DNA of 64,000 bases from Ligula intestinalis (taxonomy: Eukaryota; Platyhelminthes; Cestoda; Diphyllobothriidea; Diphyllobothriidae), in assembly GCA_036362985.1 (NCBI GenBank), contig JAYGXS010000003.1:2159106-2223105 (forward strand), written 5' to 3'. A program made the translations under genes and the position numbers. Numbering within the stretch: position 1 is the stretch's first letter; each line of letters starts with the position of its first letter. This document shows, piece by piece, positions 22,546 to 32,453 of this stretch. The notes beneath the pieces are model-generated. The model did not search any database. It was not told the DNA's origin and was given only the letters and a program-made list of their open reading frames with translations.

Positions 22546-23004
22546 GCAAAATCATGATTCGCGCGATGGATCAGACTAAAACTTGAGACCGTTCGCCTGC
22601 CCACCTTCCTAGCCAGTCTTGAAGAAGTCTTTTGGGCGTTTTTTTGCATAGACACCAACGCAGGCACGGGAGAACGCACACACACACAGATTTTCCTTTC
22701 TGCCTATTTCTGCCGAAGTCTCCAACCGAGCCTGTGTAACAGTTTACTTCCGTTAGACTGTAAGAGCATCAATCTGACTGAATAACCGTATATAAATTAA
22801 CTTGCAGAGTATTTTCAGTGGTCCCCAGTGGACAGTTTTTTGTCTCTACAACAGACCGCATGAAATACGGTCGGAGGCAAGCAGGCACGCCATATTCGGG
22901 TTGCCTGCCCATAACAAATGCCAAACATGTGCGGAGGGCGAGGTTCCCTTCTGTCGAGGTTCCGTCTTCTATTCACAAAACAGCGCCCTCTGGCGTCTTC
23001 CGGC
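22546..23004. other. Unassigned
   Basis: A short CA run lies near 22678. Frames at 22802-23101 are not recognisable. Confidence 0.35.
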
Positions 23005-23165
23005 CTGTGAGAGGCAATTACTGATGATTAAAGTTTGTGGACAGAGTCATGAGGGAATCCGCGATCTGTCGTCCGTGCGGGTGTTCGGTTGGCGTCTGTG
23101 AGGCACGTCTAAAAGACTCCAGTGTTCTGAGCGCCAGGTTCTATCGTCGGATGGTGGCTGCTTGC
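23005..23165 (+). repeat. Dispersed repeat, copy 2 of pair with 21840-22060
   Basis: Matches the first copy in order. It leads into a GTCAATAATGTTCG segment also seen near 31140-31260. It lies upstream of the PLE endonuclease fragment. Confidence 0.65.
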
Positions 23166-23369
23166 GGTCAATAATGTTCGTCTTTTTATTCAATTTAGCC
23201 GTGGGAATTGGGTGGAGGAGGGACTTGATAAGAGATGGCTGTTAACGCAACCGTGAGGGTTTGGTGGAGCCATTTCAAGGGAAGAGTGAGAAGAGGACTG
23301 CGTGAATCTATCCTGCCACACTAGGACTTGTGGTTTGAAAGACTAGCAGCTGATAGGAAGTCTCCATTT

Positions 23370-24020
23370 TTGTTTCAAGGACTGTGTGTCAGGCTGCAAT
23401 AACGAGACGTCTGGAGAAGAGGATACGCGAACACATACCAGCCTGGTTAGGTAAAGGGGAAAATCGATCGATCTCAAGCTCAATCCTCGCACACCTGATC
23501 GATACAAATCACCAAGTTGACGCGAGAGAGGCCTTTCAGGTCATATACCAGGCACCCACGCTCTTCTCTAAAGGCCTGCGTAAACGGGTGCTAGCCACAG
23601 CTGAGGCAGTGGCAATTCGTTTAGCAAAACCCGCTCTCTGCTGTCAAAGGACGCTGGTTCATGCCGTCCCCCTCCCGTGGCCGACCGCATACAAGGATCC
23701 CGCACCGCCAGAAGCCACTACGTCAGAACTCATGACGTCAGAAGCTATGCAGCCCGAAAACATACTACCCACAGCCGCAGAGAACACGCAGTGCGACCAT
23801 GCTGCTCACAGTCACAGAGAGCCCGCTGCGCGTATGACGTAGATTGTGGGAACGTCCCTCCCCCGTTCCACACGCGTGACAACCCAACGTCTTCGGCATG
23901 CTGAGTCCGGCGCGCAGGAGACGAGGGAACCACGAGGTGACTAATTAAACCCCTCCCCCCCCACCTCAAGAACTATATTAGCACTGTACCGAACTGCCTG
24001 CTTTAGTCGTCTATTTTTCC
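23370..24020 (+). pseudogene. Penelope-like element, GIY-YIG endonuclease end and C-terminal tail
   Basis: The 152-residue frame 23384-23842 reads LEKRIREHIPAWLGKGE, SSSILAHLIDTNHQVD, EAFQVIYQAP, LATAEAVAIRLAKPALC and VPLPWPTA. The first two blocks are the R..EH and ...H...T.H region of the GIY-YIG nuclease found at the C-terminus of PLE proteins; the rest matches the tail of flatworm PLEs. The GIY-YIG motif itself, the RT and all upstream parts are absent, since similarity begins at about 23380 after repeat DNA. In an active element this domain cuts target DNA for insertion. A hammerhead-like motif lies about 180 bases after the stop. Confidence 0.8.
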
Positions 24021-24024
24021 ATGT

Positions 24025-24076
24025 CACTGTAACGGCCTGAAGTGAATGACCGAAAACAGCTGTTTGCCAACACGAA
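24025..24076 (+). ncRNA. Hammerhead-ribozyme-like motif downstream of PLE frame
   Basis: The plus strand reads GTAACGGC-CTGAAGT, GAATGACC, GAAA, a palindromic helix III AACA-GC-TGTT, T and GCCAACAC. Helix I can pair GGC/GCC and GT/AC around an internal loop. Compared with 21491-21545, the fourth pair of helix III changes from G-C to A-T on both sides, a compensatory change. The core CTGANGA is altered at its end (AGT), so activity is uncertain. Confidence 0.55.
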
Positions 24077-24104
24077 TTTTCAATCGTAAACGAAATGGGA
24101 ATTT

Positions 24105-24290
24105 TTGGGCGAGCTGCAATAACTGCTCATTTAAAAGGTGTTCATGACAATGTCATGTGTGTGTAATATGCGAGCTATCCTCGTGAAAGTCCGGTATATT
24201 TTGCGGGACCAATTTGTGTGTAAAATTGTTTTCAGACACCACTTCGAAGCCTACAGCGGCTCGGCTGGTCAGAGTTTTTCGACCAGATGA
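24105..24290 (+). repeat. Dispersed repeat shared with 19855-20035
   Basis: Shared blocks: CTGCAATAACT or CCTCAATGACTC, a CATGTG(T)G box, CCTCGTGAAAGTCCGGTA and CAGACACCACTTCG/CACATCACCAAG, then GGCTCGGCT. In this copy it follows the PLE hammerhead directly, so it may be PLE leader sequence. Confidence 0.6.
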
Positions 24291-25589
24291 GGGAGAAGGG
24301 AGTGCGGTAGATGTGTCGAACTACAGAAGGTGCCCCAAGTCAGAAGTCAGTAAGACCAATTAGATAGGACGGTATACTGGAGTGAAAGGAGCTAAAAAAA
24401 CGCTCTGCAGAAAGGAGCGGCTCACAGTGGACCAAACAGTTTTTGTGTCCGTGTGCTGTGCCTGTGCGCGTGGCTTGCATGATTTGGGGGCGCCCTCCAG
24501 CCAATCAGAAGAAGGTGCACAGCTCCCGAGACAAAAGGCAAGGCATCAAGTCGACCTTAAGGCATCAGGCGACCGCCACGCCTACATGGCTCGCGGGCAA
24601 AGGCATATTGTGTCACGCGGGCCGCGGGTGGTGGGCACCTTCAAATCTGCAACGCAAAAAGCTGATATCGACCCCAGAAATATGTCTTTATTTTTTCAAA
24701 TGCTGGGGACTCTGTTTTTTATCGTAGATACACGCAAGCGAAGGATCTGAGAGTCAGGCTGTCTTCATCAAGACGGTTAGCGGCATTGCTTCATTTACTA
24801 ACGCGTTAGTTTTGTGGCTAAGATAAGCTGAGCGTTAAAATGCGCATTTGTGCAAATCCGAAGCTGCTCCACCAGGAGTGATATGATCTTTATTCCCACA
24901 TCGACTATTCAAACAGCAAAACCGAACACCACGTTTATCTTTCAAAGTGCCTCGACTCCTTGATAGCAAAAAAAACCTTAGATGGATTTTCAAGATTTCG
25001 CTTTTACACACCCGTTCCTCGAACGATTATATCTTAACTCACTGGAATAGGATTTCGTTGGATATTTTGAATTTTCCTCCAAGTTGGTTTAGCTGGTGTC
25101 CATTTTAAACAAATTTAAGAACGACTCTTAATACTGCTGAGTGTTGTTTGCTGTAAATCAGATAGAGGAATATTTACACAAAGAGGAAATTCACCCAAAT
25201 TTGTCCACAATCAACTCACACATCACCAGAACGGTTTTAACCTCTTTTCGTTCCTTAAACAGATTCCAAATTGTCTACAAACCGCTGAAACCATTGCCTC
25301 ATACAGATATGCATGTAATAGGCCACTTCAAATAATTGTAAATAAAGTTGCTAAAGGAAGCGAAATAAAATGAACTCTTTACTAATTATATGAACTTGCT
25401 AACCTTTTGACTGATTCGGGTATTGTTACCACTGCTCTAAGCAGACCAAGTCATCATGATCCAAAAAGTATTGTCACTCGGCCTACCCACAGGCCAGCCA
25501 ACACATGCAGTCTGCAGCAGTTTTTATGTCTGCCAGTCAACATTTTTATGATATTGACACATAAATAATAAATATATAAATATAAACGG
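24291..25589. other. Unassigned
   Basis: Frames 24382-24750 and 24443-24727 overlap and have no recognisable domain. The stretch 24430-24480 has a weak resemblance to repeat family P. From 24.8 kb on the sequence is AT-rich with no feature seen. Confidence 0.35.
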
Positions 25590-25653
25590 AACAAACGTCG
25601 TCAACTTGCTTCCGAAAAGAGGCAGCGGGCCAGCAAGGGCGAGCAAAACTTGT

Positions 25654-25895
25654 TTATTTACAACAACCAAGTGATTCAACGTCCATTGTTCTCACCTTGG
25701 ATAGGTCCGTTCCGGATAACCACACAGTCGGCTCAGTAGGGAGAGGATTGAGCCCAATCGAAAAACATACAGAGGCAGAACGAAGTCGAAAACATTTGGT
25801 TATTTACAACAACCAAGTGATCCAGCGTCCACTGTTCTCCCCCAGGAACCGTTCTCCCCGGATGACCGCACAGTCGACCCGGAAAGGGGCGGGGA
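25654..25895 (+). repeat. Two 146-bp direct units in the presumed 5' UTR
   Basis: Both units begin TTATTTACAACAACCAAGTG (25654, 25800) and share AACGTCCA/AGCGTCCA-TGTTCTC, a CGGAT(A/G)ACC-CACAGTCG block and a GGG-GAG end. They lie directly before the endonuclease frame. Repeated 5' monomers acting as internal promoters are known in other non-LTR families; that role is inference here. Confidence 0.65.
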
Positions 25896-25924
25896 GAGCC
25901 TGACTGTAACCAATTCTCGAGTAA

Positions 25925-26719
25925 ACAGAAATTTAACTTTCATGTACACAAATGCACAAAGTAAGCTTTCAAAGCTCATGCCTTTGAATTATCACCAGAT
26001 ATAGTTTCAATAAAGGAAACTTGGCTGTCTAAACAGGTTGCCGACGGCGAGGTATCCATGCCTGGCTATCAACTGTTCAGAAAAGACAGAGAAGGTCGTC
26101 AAGGTGGTGGCGTAGCAACATACGTGAAAAATGGTCCTACAGTTTTAGACAAAACGGATAAACTGGCGTGTACTTCCGAGGCCATCTGGCTGTCCATTAA
26201 AGTACCAGGTGCACCCAACGTCGATGTACTGACACTCTACCGACCACCGAGAAGAGAGCCAGTAGTGGATGCCTCCTTGCTAGAGGAGCTGGAAAAAATT
26301 ACTGCACGATCGGACAGCCCGATTGTTGGGGACTTTAACGCGCCTCACATCGACTGGGGTGCGGCCTGCGCACATAGCTCCGATCTAACCTTCGACAGCT
26401 GCTTTCTGAGCATGACTCTGAAGTTATTTCTCACGCAACGCGTCACTTTTCCGACAAGGATGTGCGATGGCCAACAGTCTAACTGTCTGGACCTAGTTCT
26501 CACGAAATCGCAGGACAGCATCGACGAAGTGTCATGTCTCCCACCACTAGGTAAAAGCGACCATGTTGTACTGCTATGGGAGTACTCGTTATTCTCAATG
26601 CCGGAGAGACCCTCAACTGCCAGAAGAAATTTGCGAGGCGATTTCGATCGAATGAAGACCGAACTCACGCACGCCGAGTGGGAACCTCTATTTTCTGGAA
26701 ACATAACTGCTGACTAAGA
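25925..26719 (+). pseudogene. CR1-like endonuclease (EEP) domain
   Basis: The 219-residue frame 26058-26717 carries the EEP order: YQLFRKDREGRQGGGVATYVK, WLSIKVPG, LTLYRPPR, the catalytic GDFNAPHIDW, NCLDLVLT and the terminal SDHVVLLW (GKSDHV). A frame just upstream reads FMYTNAQSKLSKL and IKETWLS, the N-terminal N and E blocks, separated by a small deletion and a stop. A TAA after NITAD ends the frame, while recognisable sequence (EAFRNTLHRLIDNHCPISRKKV) continues. The enzyme would nick target DNA; this copy is broken. Confidence 0.9.
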
Positions 26720-26949
26720 AGCGTTCCGGAACACACTGCACAGACTCATCGACAATCACTGTCCAATTTCGCGAAAAAAGGTGAACACTAGACCACGAAG
26801 GCTTATGCAGGCCTTAAAAATAGGAGTGAACAAAAAGCGGAAGCTGTCGAAAAAAATTCTAGCAGGCAAGACTACTGCATCTTTCAGTACCTACAAAACT
26901 CAGAAACCGGGCCAAGAGTCTTATTCGCAAAACAAGACGGGCTTTTGAA

Positions 26950-28600
26950 GCAGACTTACTAAACCGGACCACAGTGAACCCCAAACTGTTTTACAGTTAC
27001 CTCAGGCAGAGTACCAAAAACAAGGATCCGATACCCCTGCTGAGAACCTCTGAGAGAAGAGACTTGATAGATGATGAAGCAAAGGCTGATCATTTTTTGA
27101 AATTTTTCCGGTCAGTCTTCACAAAGGAAATGGCATACGATCACCCCACCGACGACACCGAAGCAGATATAATAGTTGAGACTGTCCAATTCCCCGAGGC
27201 TGTTGTTCTTAAGGAACTCTTATGGTTAAAAGAATCTAAGTCACCACGTCTCGACGTCGTACTAGCCAAGATTTTGAAGGAGCTCGCCAATGAGTTGGCC
27301 AAACCACTCTCTATGCTCTTCCAAGCCTCCTTCGAGATCGGATGCCTACCAGTAGATTGGAAATTCGCGAGGATTACACCGCTATCCAAGGGGAGAAGCT
27401 GGGTCTCAGCGAATAACTACCGACCGGTCAGCCTTACCGCAATCTGTTGCAAAATCATGGAAAAATTATCAAGCAACAACTTATGCAGTTCCTGGAACAA
27501 AACCATCTACTATCGGATGCTCAGCATGGTTTTCGTAGAGGTAGGCCCTGCGTTACAAATTTGCTCTACTGTTTAGAACGGTGGACTGAGGCAGTCGATA
27601 GTGGAAACTCAGTGCACACTGTCTATATTGACTTCAAAAAGGCTTTCGATAGCGTGCCACACCACCGCCTCCTTTCTAAACTCAGCCACATAGGACTAAG
27701 GGGTAGGCTTCTTACGTGGATAAAAAGCTTCCTAATCGGTCGCTCGCAAACTGTCCACATCAGTGACAAATAGTCAGCCAAGGTTGAGGTTGAGCGTGGT
27801 GTTCCCCAATATTCCGTTCTCGGCCCTATCATGTTTGTTATCTACATTAACGACTGTGTTCGCGAACTGGATTGCGGTATCACCATGTTTGCCGATGATA
27901 TGAAACTTTGGAGCCTAATTCGAACTGCGGCTGACGAAGTGCACTTACAGGAAAATTTAAATATACTTCAAAAATGGTCGGCGGACTGGCCCTTACCGTT
28001 CAATGAGAGTAAGTGCACCACCATTCGAGTCGGCAAATCCGGTTCTTCAAATGGCACGGCTTACCAACTGAATGACATACCATTGAAGGAAGTGAACGCC
28101 CAGAAAGACTTGGGAGTCTGGATCACACCCTCGCTTAAACCCTCCCTGCATTGCACAAAGGTAGCCAAGTCCGCGATTTCGATCCTATACCCCGTCAGAT
28201 GAGCTTTTTCTACCTTAAATGAAAACTGCGTCACAAAAGTCTTCGGAACCTTCGTACGACCGCACCTAGAATCTGCTATCCAAGCTTGGAGACCCTGGGC
28301 CAAGAAAGGCATCAACATCCTGGAAAAGGTACAACGGCGCGCAACCAAACTTGTTATGGGGCAGGGCTCGCAGCCTTATGAAACACGGCTGTCGAATCTC
28401 AACCTCTTCCATTGCGCTACAGGCAGCTTCGGGGGACCTGATACTAGCATTCCGCGTATAATGTCTTCAAGACTGCTGTCTTATATCAAGGGATTTTTTC
28501 GAATTAGCAACGACCACGAATCTGAGGGGTCATCCTTTCAAATTAAAGGCGACAGGGGCCAGGCTGGACGCTCGGAAACAATTCTTTTCAAATAGGGTGG
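26950..28600 (+). pseudogene. CR1-like reverse transcriptase domain
   Basis: Frames 26974-27576, 27447-27773, 27831-28202 and 28356-28595 together read LFYSYLRQSTK, ESKSPRLDVVLAKILKEL, NNYRPVSLTAICCKIMEK, then after a shift QHGFRRGRPCVTNLL, YIDFKKAFDSVPHHRLL, a TAG after SDK, GVPQYSVLGPIMFVIYIND and the palm motif FADDMKLW. It continues with VNAQKDLGVWITPSLKPS and VRPHLESAIQAWRPW. NYRP keeps its Tyr here, unlike the 618-2490 and 8815-10520 pair. One frameshift near 27460 and stops at about 27771 and 28201 inactivate it. Confidence 0.9.
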
Positions 28601-28714
28601 TTGGAGCGTGGAATGCGCTTCCTCAGGACATTGTTATGTCGCAATCGGTAGAGGGTTTTAAGCGAAAACTGGATCGATATAGCAGTGCACGATGGATCGG
28701 AACTGACAATTTTC

Positions 28715-28732
28715 AATAATAATAATAATAAT
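28715..28732 (+). repeat. (AAT)n tail of the CR1-like element
   Basis: About six AAT units immediately after the 3' UTR mark the probable 3' end of the retroelement. Confidence 0.8.
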
Positions 28733-28735
28733 TCT

Positions 28736-29289
28736 ACTTTCAATTTTCAGTAGTATTAGTTTCTATATCCATTCACGTTTGCTATTTATAACCCCCTCCC
28801 ACGCATAGCCTCATGCGAAGGTTTCCGCGGTCTACCCTACTTGGCTATCTGCGTACCGTGATTACCCCGCTAGCGATCTTATCAGACAGACCTGACGGCC
28901 TAAACATTCACCCTTGGCTCGACCCAAAGCGGACTGTCGACGATCTGGACGGATGCCTCTGTGTTTCCAGTTCCGTTGGCGGACTCTGCAATCAGCAAGG
29001 AAGAATCAGGACGTGGCTTCCACACGGTGATTATCCTGGGAACCTTTACAATGCCCTCCTCCCAGTTGGAACCCTTTTTTTCTCTTAAATTCCACGCATT
29101 ACCCCCACAAGGGCGACAGTTTTTCTCCTAAAAATCCCTGAGGAGTTTTTTCACTGTCTGCTCCTATTTTCATCCTATGATACAGGACAACTGGCGTCGC
29201 CAACAGTCTGAGAAACTAATTTTCTGCTACCACTGCACATATGTACAAATAGGGCACTCAAATGAATTTTTCCTACATACCCTCAATAT
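28736..29289. other. Unassigned, with one family Q fragment
   Basis: 29090-29160 is a plus-strand relative of repeat family Q: its reverse complement contains GCAGACAGTGAAAAAACTCC and AGGAGAAAAACTGTCGCC. The frame 28813-29088 is not recognised. Confidence 0.45.
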
Positions 29290-29850
29290 ACTGATACTGA
29301 TACTGACAACGGTCGAACAGGCATATTAAAAGTTGGGTAAGTGGGTACCACGTAGATCTGAGGATAAGGTTGCAAGAGTTGCTTGCTGACATGACCGTCT
29401 TAGCATTTTTACTCTCATGAGAGCTGCGACAAAACCTCCAGTGAATCCTTGGTTACGCGGCCTAAGAACCAGAACATGTATGGGCAGATCTAACTGGTCG
29501 GTACCTCCACCCATGTCTACCTCTTGTCATCTTCATTGGGAAAATCGATGGGTTGTGTGGCAGGAGAGAGTGAGTGAGGTAGGTGTATCAAAAGTCACTG
29601 TTGGGCCCAGTTAGTAGATAGGTGGTGGACCTCGTCATCCTGACTCATCAAACTACTGAACTCCAAATTAAATGGAGATCTTAGTCAAGCAGTACGTATG
29701 TGTCTGTGCGTGGGTTGCATAATTTGAAACCTCGTACAAAATCCTTCCTTATATGGCTTGTATTCGTATGTGCGTTCGCATGAACCCACGCAGATCCTGT
29801 CATCACAGACAGCGTTGACCCGTCAGTGATTTTTATTGAAGGCGAAGGAG
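29290..29850 (+). repeat. Dispersed repeat family P, copy 2
   Basis: Starts with the GACAACGGTC(A/G)AACAG block shared with 20235. It continues through GGTTGTGTGGCAGGAGAG, AAAGTCACTGTTGGGCCCA, CCTTCCTTATATGG and GACAGCGTTGACCCGTCAG. The order matches 20225-21060 except for an extra segment there, so this is the fuller statement of the repeat. Confidence 0.7.
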
Positions 29851-30439
29851 GTTTGACGATGATTGAGCTCAGCCAGATCAAAAGTTGAGTGTTCATCTCA
29901 CGTCGGAATGCCTCCAATATCGCAGGGGGTTAAGTGAGTCTAACCGTGCAACTGCAATCTTCAGACCATGGCTACTTTGTAGAGAAGAGACGTCTTTAAA
30001 GGCCAGGGTAGTAGGAAAAGTTTATTGTGTAGACAACGGAAGAGGAGAATAGATGAGATTAGATTGACTCGGGAAAGAAACGTCCGATCAGTAGGTTGAC
30101 TGCATCCAAATGAGGTCTTAGAATAGTCGGGCCAGAAGACAGAGAGAGGGAGATCTTTCATTGGCTAGGTCGGCCTGGAGATTTTGGGCAGAGAGGCAAC
30201 TTGCGTCGGGCACGCGTGCAAGCTCCTCATTCGTCGCCTCATAGATGCGAGAACTATGACTGGCTGATCGAGACGTCGAGAAAGCACATCGGTGAGCGTT
30301 TGGGAAAGTGCACTTCGACGCAAGCTAGTCAGCTAGGCACGAACCGCTACAAACCCACGCAGATCCTGTCATCACAGGCAGCGTTGACCCGTCAGTGATT
30401 TTTATTCTGTCTGGTGTGCATACTTTAAAAAAAGTGTTA
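29851..30439. other. Unassigned, with a family P tail
   Basis: 30345-30440 repeats the AACCCACGCAGATCCTGTCA to GACCCGTCAGTGATTTTTA end of family P, followed by a GGTGTGCATACTTTAAAAA block shared with 21580. The rest shows nothing recognisable. Confidence 0.5.
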
Positions 30440-31000
30440 TTGGGCTGCACCCACGTCTATCTCTTGTCATGTTGACTACGCGGTGCCATCGAAAGCGAAT
30501 AGCTGTGCAGAACGAGAGGGAGTGAGTGAGGTAGGTGCATCGAAAGTCACTGCTGGATCCGGTTAGTAGAACGGTGGCTGCCCTCTTCGCCCTACCGGTC
30601 AAACTACTGAACTCCAAATTAAATCAAGATGCGCCTCAAGCAGTACGCGTGGGCTGTAGGACTTGACGTCTCGTGCGAAAGCCTTCCTTATATGGCGTGC
30701 CCGTGTGTGGCGAAGAACATTGCGCATCTGATCTCTGTGCTGATTGGCTACTTCTCCGAGAAGTGTTTCCCTGCGTTCACCTGTTATTTTGAGTATTATT
30801 TTATTGTAGATTTGTTTTGGTGTTTCTTAGTTCCTCTTCCTTAACATTATATGGCGTGCCTGTGTGTGTGTTTTCGCATGAGTTCGTGTGGTGGGCATAA
30901 AAACGTGGGCAACGAGCTTGAACGCAACCATTTGGTCAGCAAAACAACTGGTGAGCATATGTGTGCGTTGGATAAACCAGCGTTGGTGTTGTAACTGTGA
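30440..31000 (+). repeat. Dispersed repeat family P, copy 3, interrupted
   Basis: Follows copy 2 closely from GTGAGTGAGGTAGGTGCATC to CCTTCCTTATATGGCG, is interrupted at 30710-30847, then resumes and runs into ACGAGCTTGAACGCAACCA, shared with 21605. Confidence 0.7.
30689..30868. mobile_element. 138-bp insertion flanked by a 21-bp target duplication
   Basis: TATATGGCGTGCC(C/T)GTGTGTG stands at 30689-30709 and again at 30848-30868 with one mismatch. The 138 bases between are absent from the sister repeats at 20970 and 29755. The inserted DNA ends in a T-rich run. A long duplication suggests retroposition; the source sequence is not recognised. Confidence 0.65.
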
Positions 31001-31111
31001 CAGCCTGTGTTATCACCGTCTAATTACGCCCGGTTTGAAGCCCCAAGGAAGAACACAACAACAAGGGCGTAATTAGACGGTGACACCACACAGTTTGTCA
31101 CCGTAACAACA
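30988..31111. repeat. Long hairpin / foldback
   Basis: The arms 31012-31030 and 31064-31082 are perfect 19-base complements (core CACCGTCTAATTACGCCC). Pairing extends imperfectly outward to about 30988 and 31111, leaving a loop of about 33 bases. The outer arm sequence GGGC(G/A)-A-TAGACGGTGACACC recurs singly near 51590 and 49620, so it is probably the end of a repeat family. Confidence 0.75.
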
Positions 31112-31384
31112 GTCGGAACGGGGTGTGCAAACTAAAGCCTGTGGTCAGTAATGTTCGTTTTTCATAAAAGCCAGCCGTTGGAATAGAGCGAATGGGGTGT
31201 TGATAAGAGACGGCCGGTTACGCGACCGTGAGGATTTGGTGGAGACCTCCCTGTATCGCAAAAATCCTATTAATCAACGTATTAATTTTTGAAGAAGCAT
31301 TTTTTCTCCAACGATTTTAAGTGGGGGTTTGCTGAACTCTTCCCCCCTCCGCTTTCCTTCTCAGTTCACCCTAGTTTTCAATGA
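31001..31384. other. Repeat-derived, no gene
   Basis: Holds the foldback right arm, then 31130-31260 similar to 23160-23270 (TCAGTAATGTTCG, GATAAGAGA(C/T)GGC, GGTTTGGTGGAG-like blocks). It probably belongs to the PLE leader. Confidence 0.5.
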
Positions 31385-31620
31385 GTTAAGTCAAGTTTAT
31401 TAAAGGAAATATAGGCAAACGCCTTTGAACTCCTTCTTGGAACATAGTATTAAAGAAATGCATCGGCACAGCCGAACATTTCAAAGAAGGTCATTTACAT
31501 AATTGTAGGCGAATAGTCACTTGTTCCAGGTAATGCAGTCAGATGGGGTGATGTCAGTTAACACGAGCCAGCAGGTGTAACTGAGCAAAAAGCGCAGACA
31601 GTGAAAAAACTCCTAAGGAA
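31385..31620 (-). repeat. Dispersed repeat family Q, copy 1
   Basis: Shares AAATATAGGCAAACGCCTTTGAACTCC (split here as AAATATAGGCAAACG and CCTTTGAACTCC), a CATCGGCA(C/A)AGCCGAACATT block and GCAGACAGTGAAAAAACTCC with 35284-35565 and 46478-46700. The left edge holds a TCAAG/TTCAG pentamer run. Read on the minus strand, it looks like a retroelement 3' end with a pentanucleotide tail. Confidence 0.75.
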
Positions 31621-31635
31621 TATTTCAGAAGATAA

Positions 31636-31683
31636 ATTGGTGAACATACGTTTGTTTTCGATCAATTCTCGTCAGGCCTTTGC
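31636..31683 (-). ncRNA. Hammerhead-ribozyme-like motif, complete core
   Basis: The minus strand reads AAAGGC-CTGACGA, GA-ATTGA-TC (short helix II), GAAA, helix III AACA/TGTT closed by a six-base loop, C at the expected cleavage position, then ACCAATTT. CTGANGA and GAAA are both intact. Helix I can pair GG/CC and AAA/TTT with a small bulge. It lies 3' of the PLE tail at 31801-32040 in the same orientation, where PLE hammerheads are expected. Confidence 0.65.
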
Positions 31684-31800
31684 ATTTATATGGTAATGAA
31701 ATGAATAAACTATGGTGGTTGGTGGACAGATGAAGTGTTCTCGTTGTCACGGTGGGGAGGAGGGGGGAGGAAGGGTGGGAGTTGAGATCAGTGTCAATGT

Positions 31801-32040
31801 CTAGACGTCCCAACGTCCATTACCGCTGAGAAGGTGCGTGGCTGGATTTGGAACTTGGTCTTCCCTGCGGGGACCCGTTTCCACGGCCTGTGGTCCCCCG
31901 GTCGTGTTACCTAGTTTCGCCCATGGCAACTGGGGCGCCGCGACGAAATTCGTTTGGGCGCATAGCACCGGTCTGTGTAGCCTGATGGAGGCCGCCTCTG
32001 CCGTCGCCAACATGAATAGCCCAAAAGTCAAAAATTGAAT
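31801..32040 (-). pseudogene. Penelope-like element C-terminal fragment
   Basis: The frame contains FGLFMLATAEAASIRLHRPVLC, AQTNFVAAPQLPWAK, matching LATAEAVAIRLAKPALC and AVPLPWP at 23384-23842. It is only the last part of the protein after the GIY-YIG fold. Upstream, non-PLE sequence takes over near 32040. It is flanked by hammerhead-like motifs at 31636-31683 and 32161-32210, both minus. Confidence 0.75.
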
Positions 32041-32160
32041 GTTATTTGTGATTTTTTTAGGAGCAAAAGTGTTGACTTTTGTTTTAAAGTAGACGATATA
32101 CACACTTCTACTATCAATGTGGATGTTCACACAAGGTAGCAATTATCCATTTTAGAAAGT

Positions 32161-32210
32161 TAGTTTCTGGCAAGCATATGTTTTCAGCAACGCTTCATCA
32201 GGCCAAACAC
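32161..32210 (-). ncRNA. Hammerhead-ribozyme-like motif with paired helix II
   Basis: The minus strand reads GTTTGGC-CTGATGA, AGC-GTT-GCT (three-pair helix II with a three-base loop), GAAA, then AACA-TA-TGCT (helix III with one mismatch), T, and GCCAGAAAC. Helix I pairs GGC/GCC and GTTT/AAAC around an AG bulge. The core is exact and all three helices can form, making this the clearest hammerhead in the window. Confidence 0.7.
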
Positions 32211-32453
32211 TTGCAGGGAAACTGAAAGCTGTATGTACAAAAAAATTTAAGTTTGAACATGCATAAAAATCAATAACTGTCTGGCATGAGCGCCGATTGG
32301 CCATTGCGGACTATGGTGATCTGCGCCGGTAGGCGAGATTGACGTGTTAAGTGGGCGACTGCCACTATTGGGTGGAGGCGAAATACGATCGCCACCTGGC
32401 GATCTACATGTTCAAATTTTAATTGTTTTTTACAGCTTTCATTTTCCCTGCAA

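Larger units (their letters stand above)
25590..28735 (+). mobile_element. CR1-like non-LTR retrotransposon, near complete but inactive
   Basis: From left to right: two direct 5' units (25654 and 25800), an EEP endonuclease frame, an RT in several frames and a 3' (AAT)n tail at 28715-28732, which suits CR1-type elements. No ORF1/gag frame was recognised upstream. At about 3.1 kb it is the longest retroelement here. In-frame stops, at least one frameshift and no target duplication that I could confirm show it is old. Confidence 0.85.
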
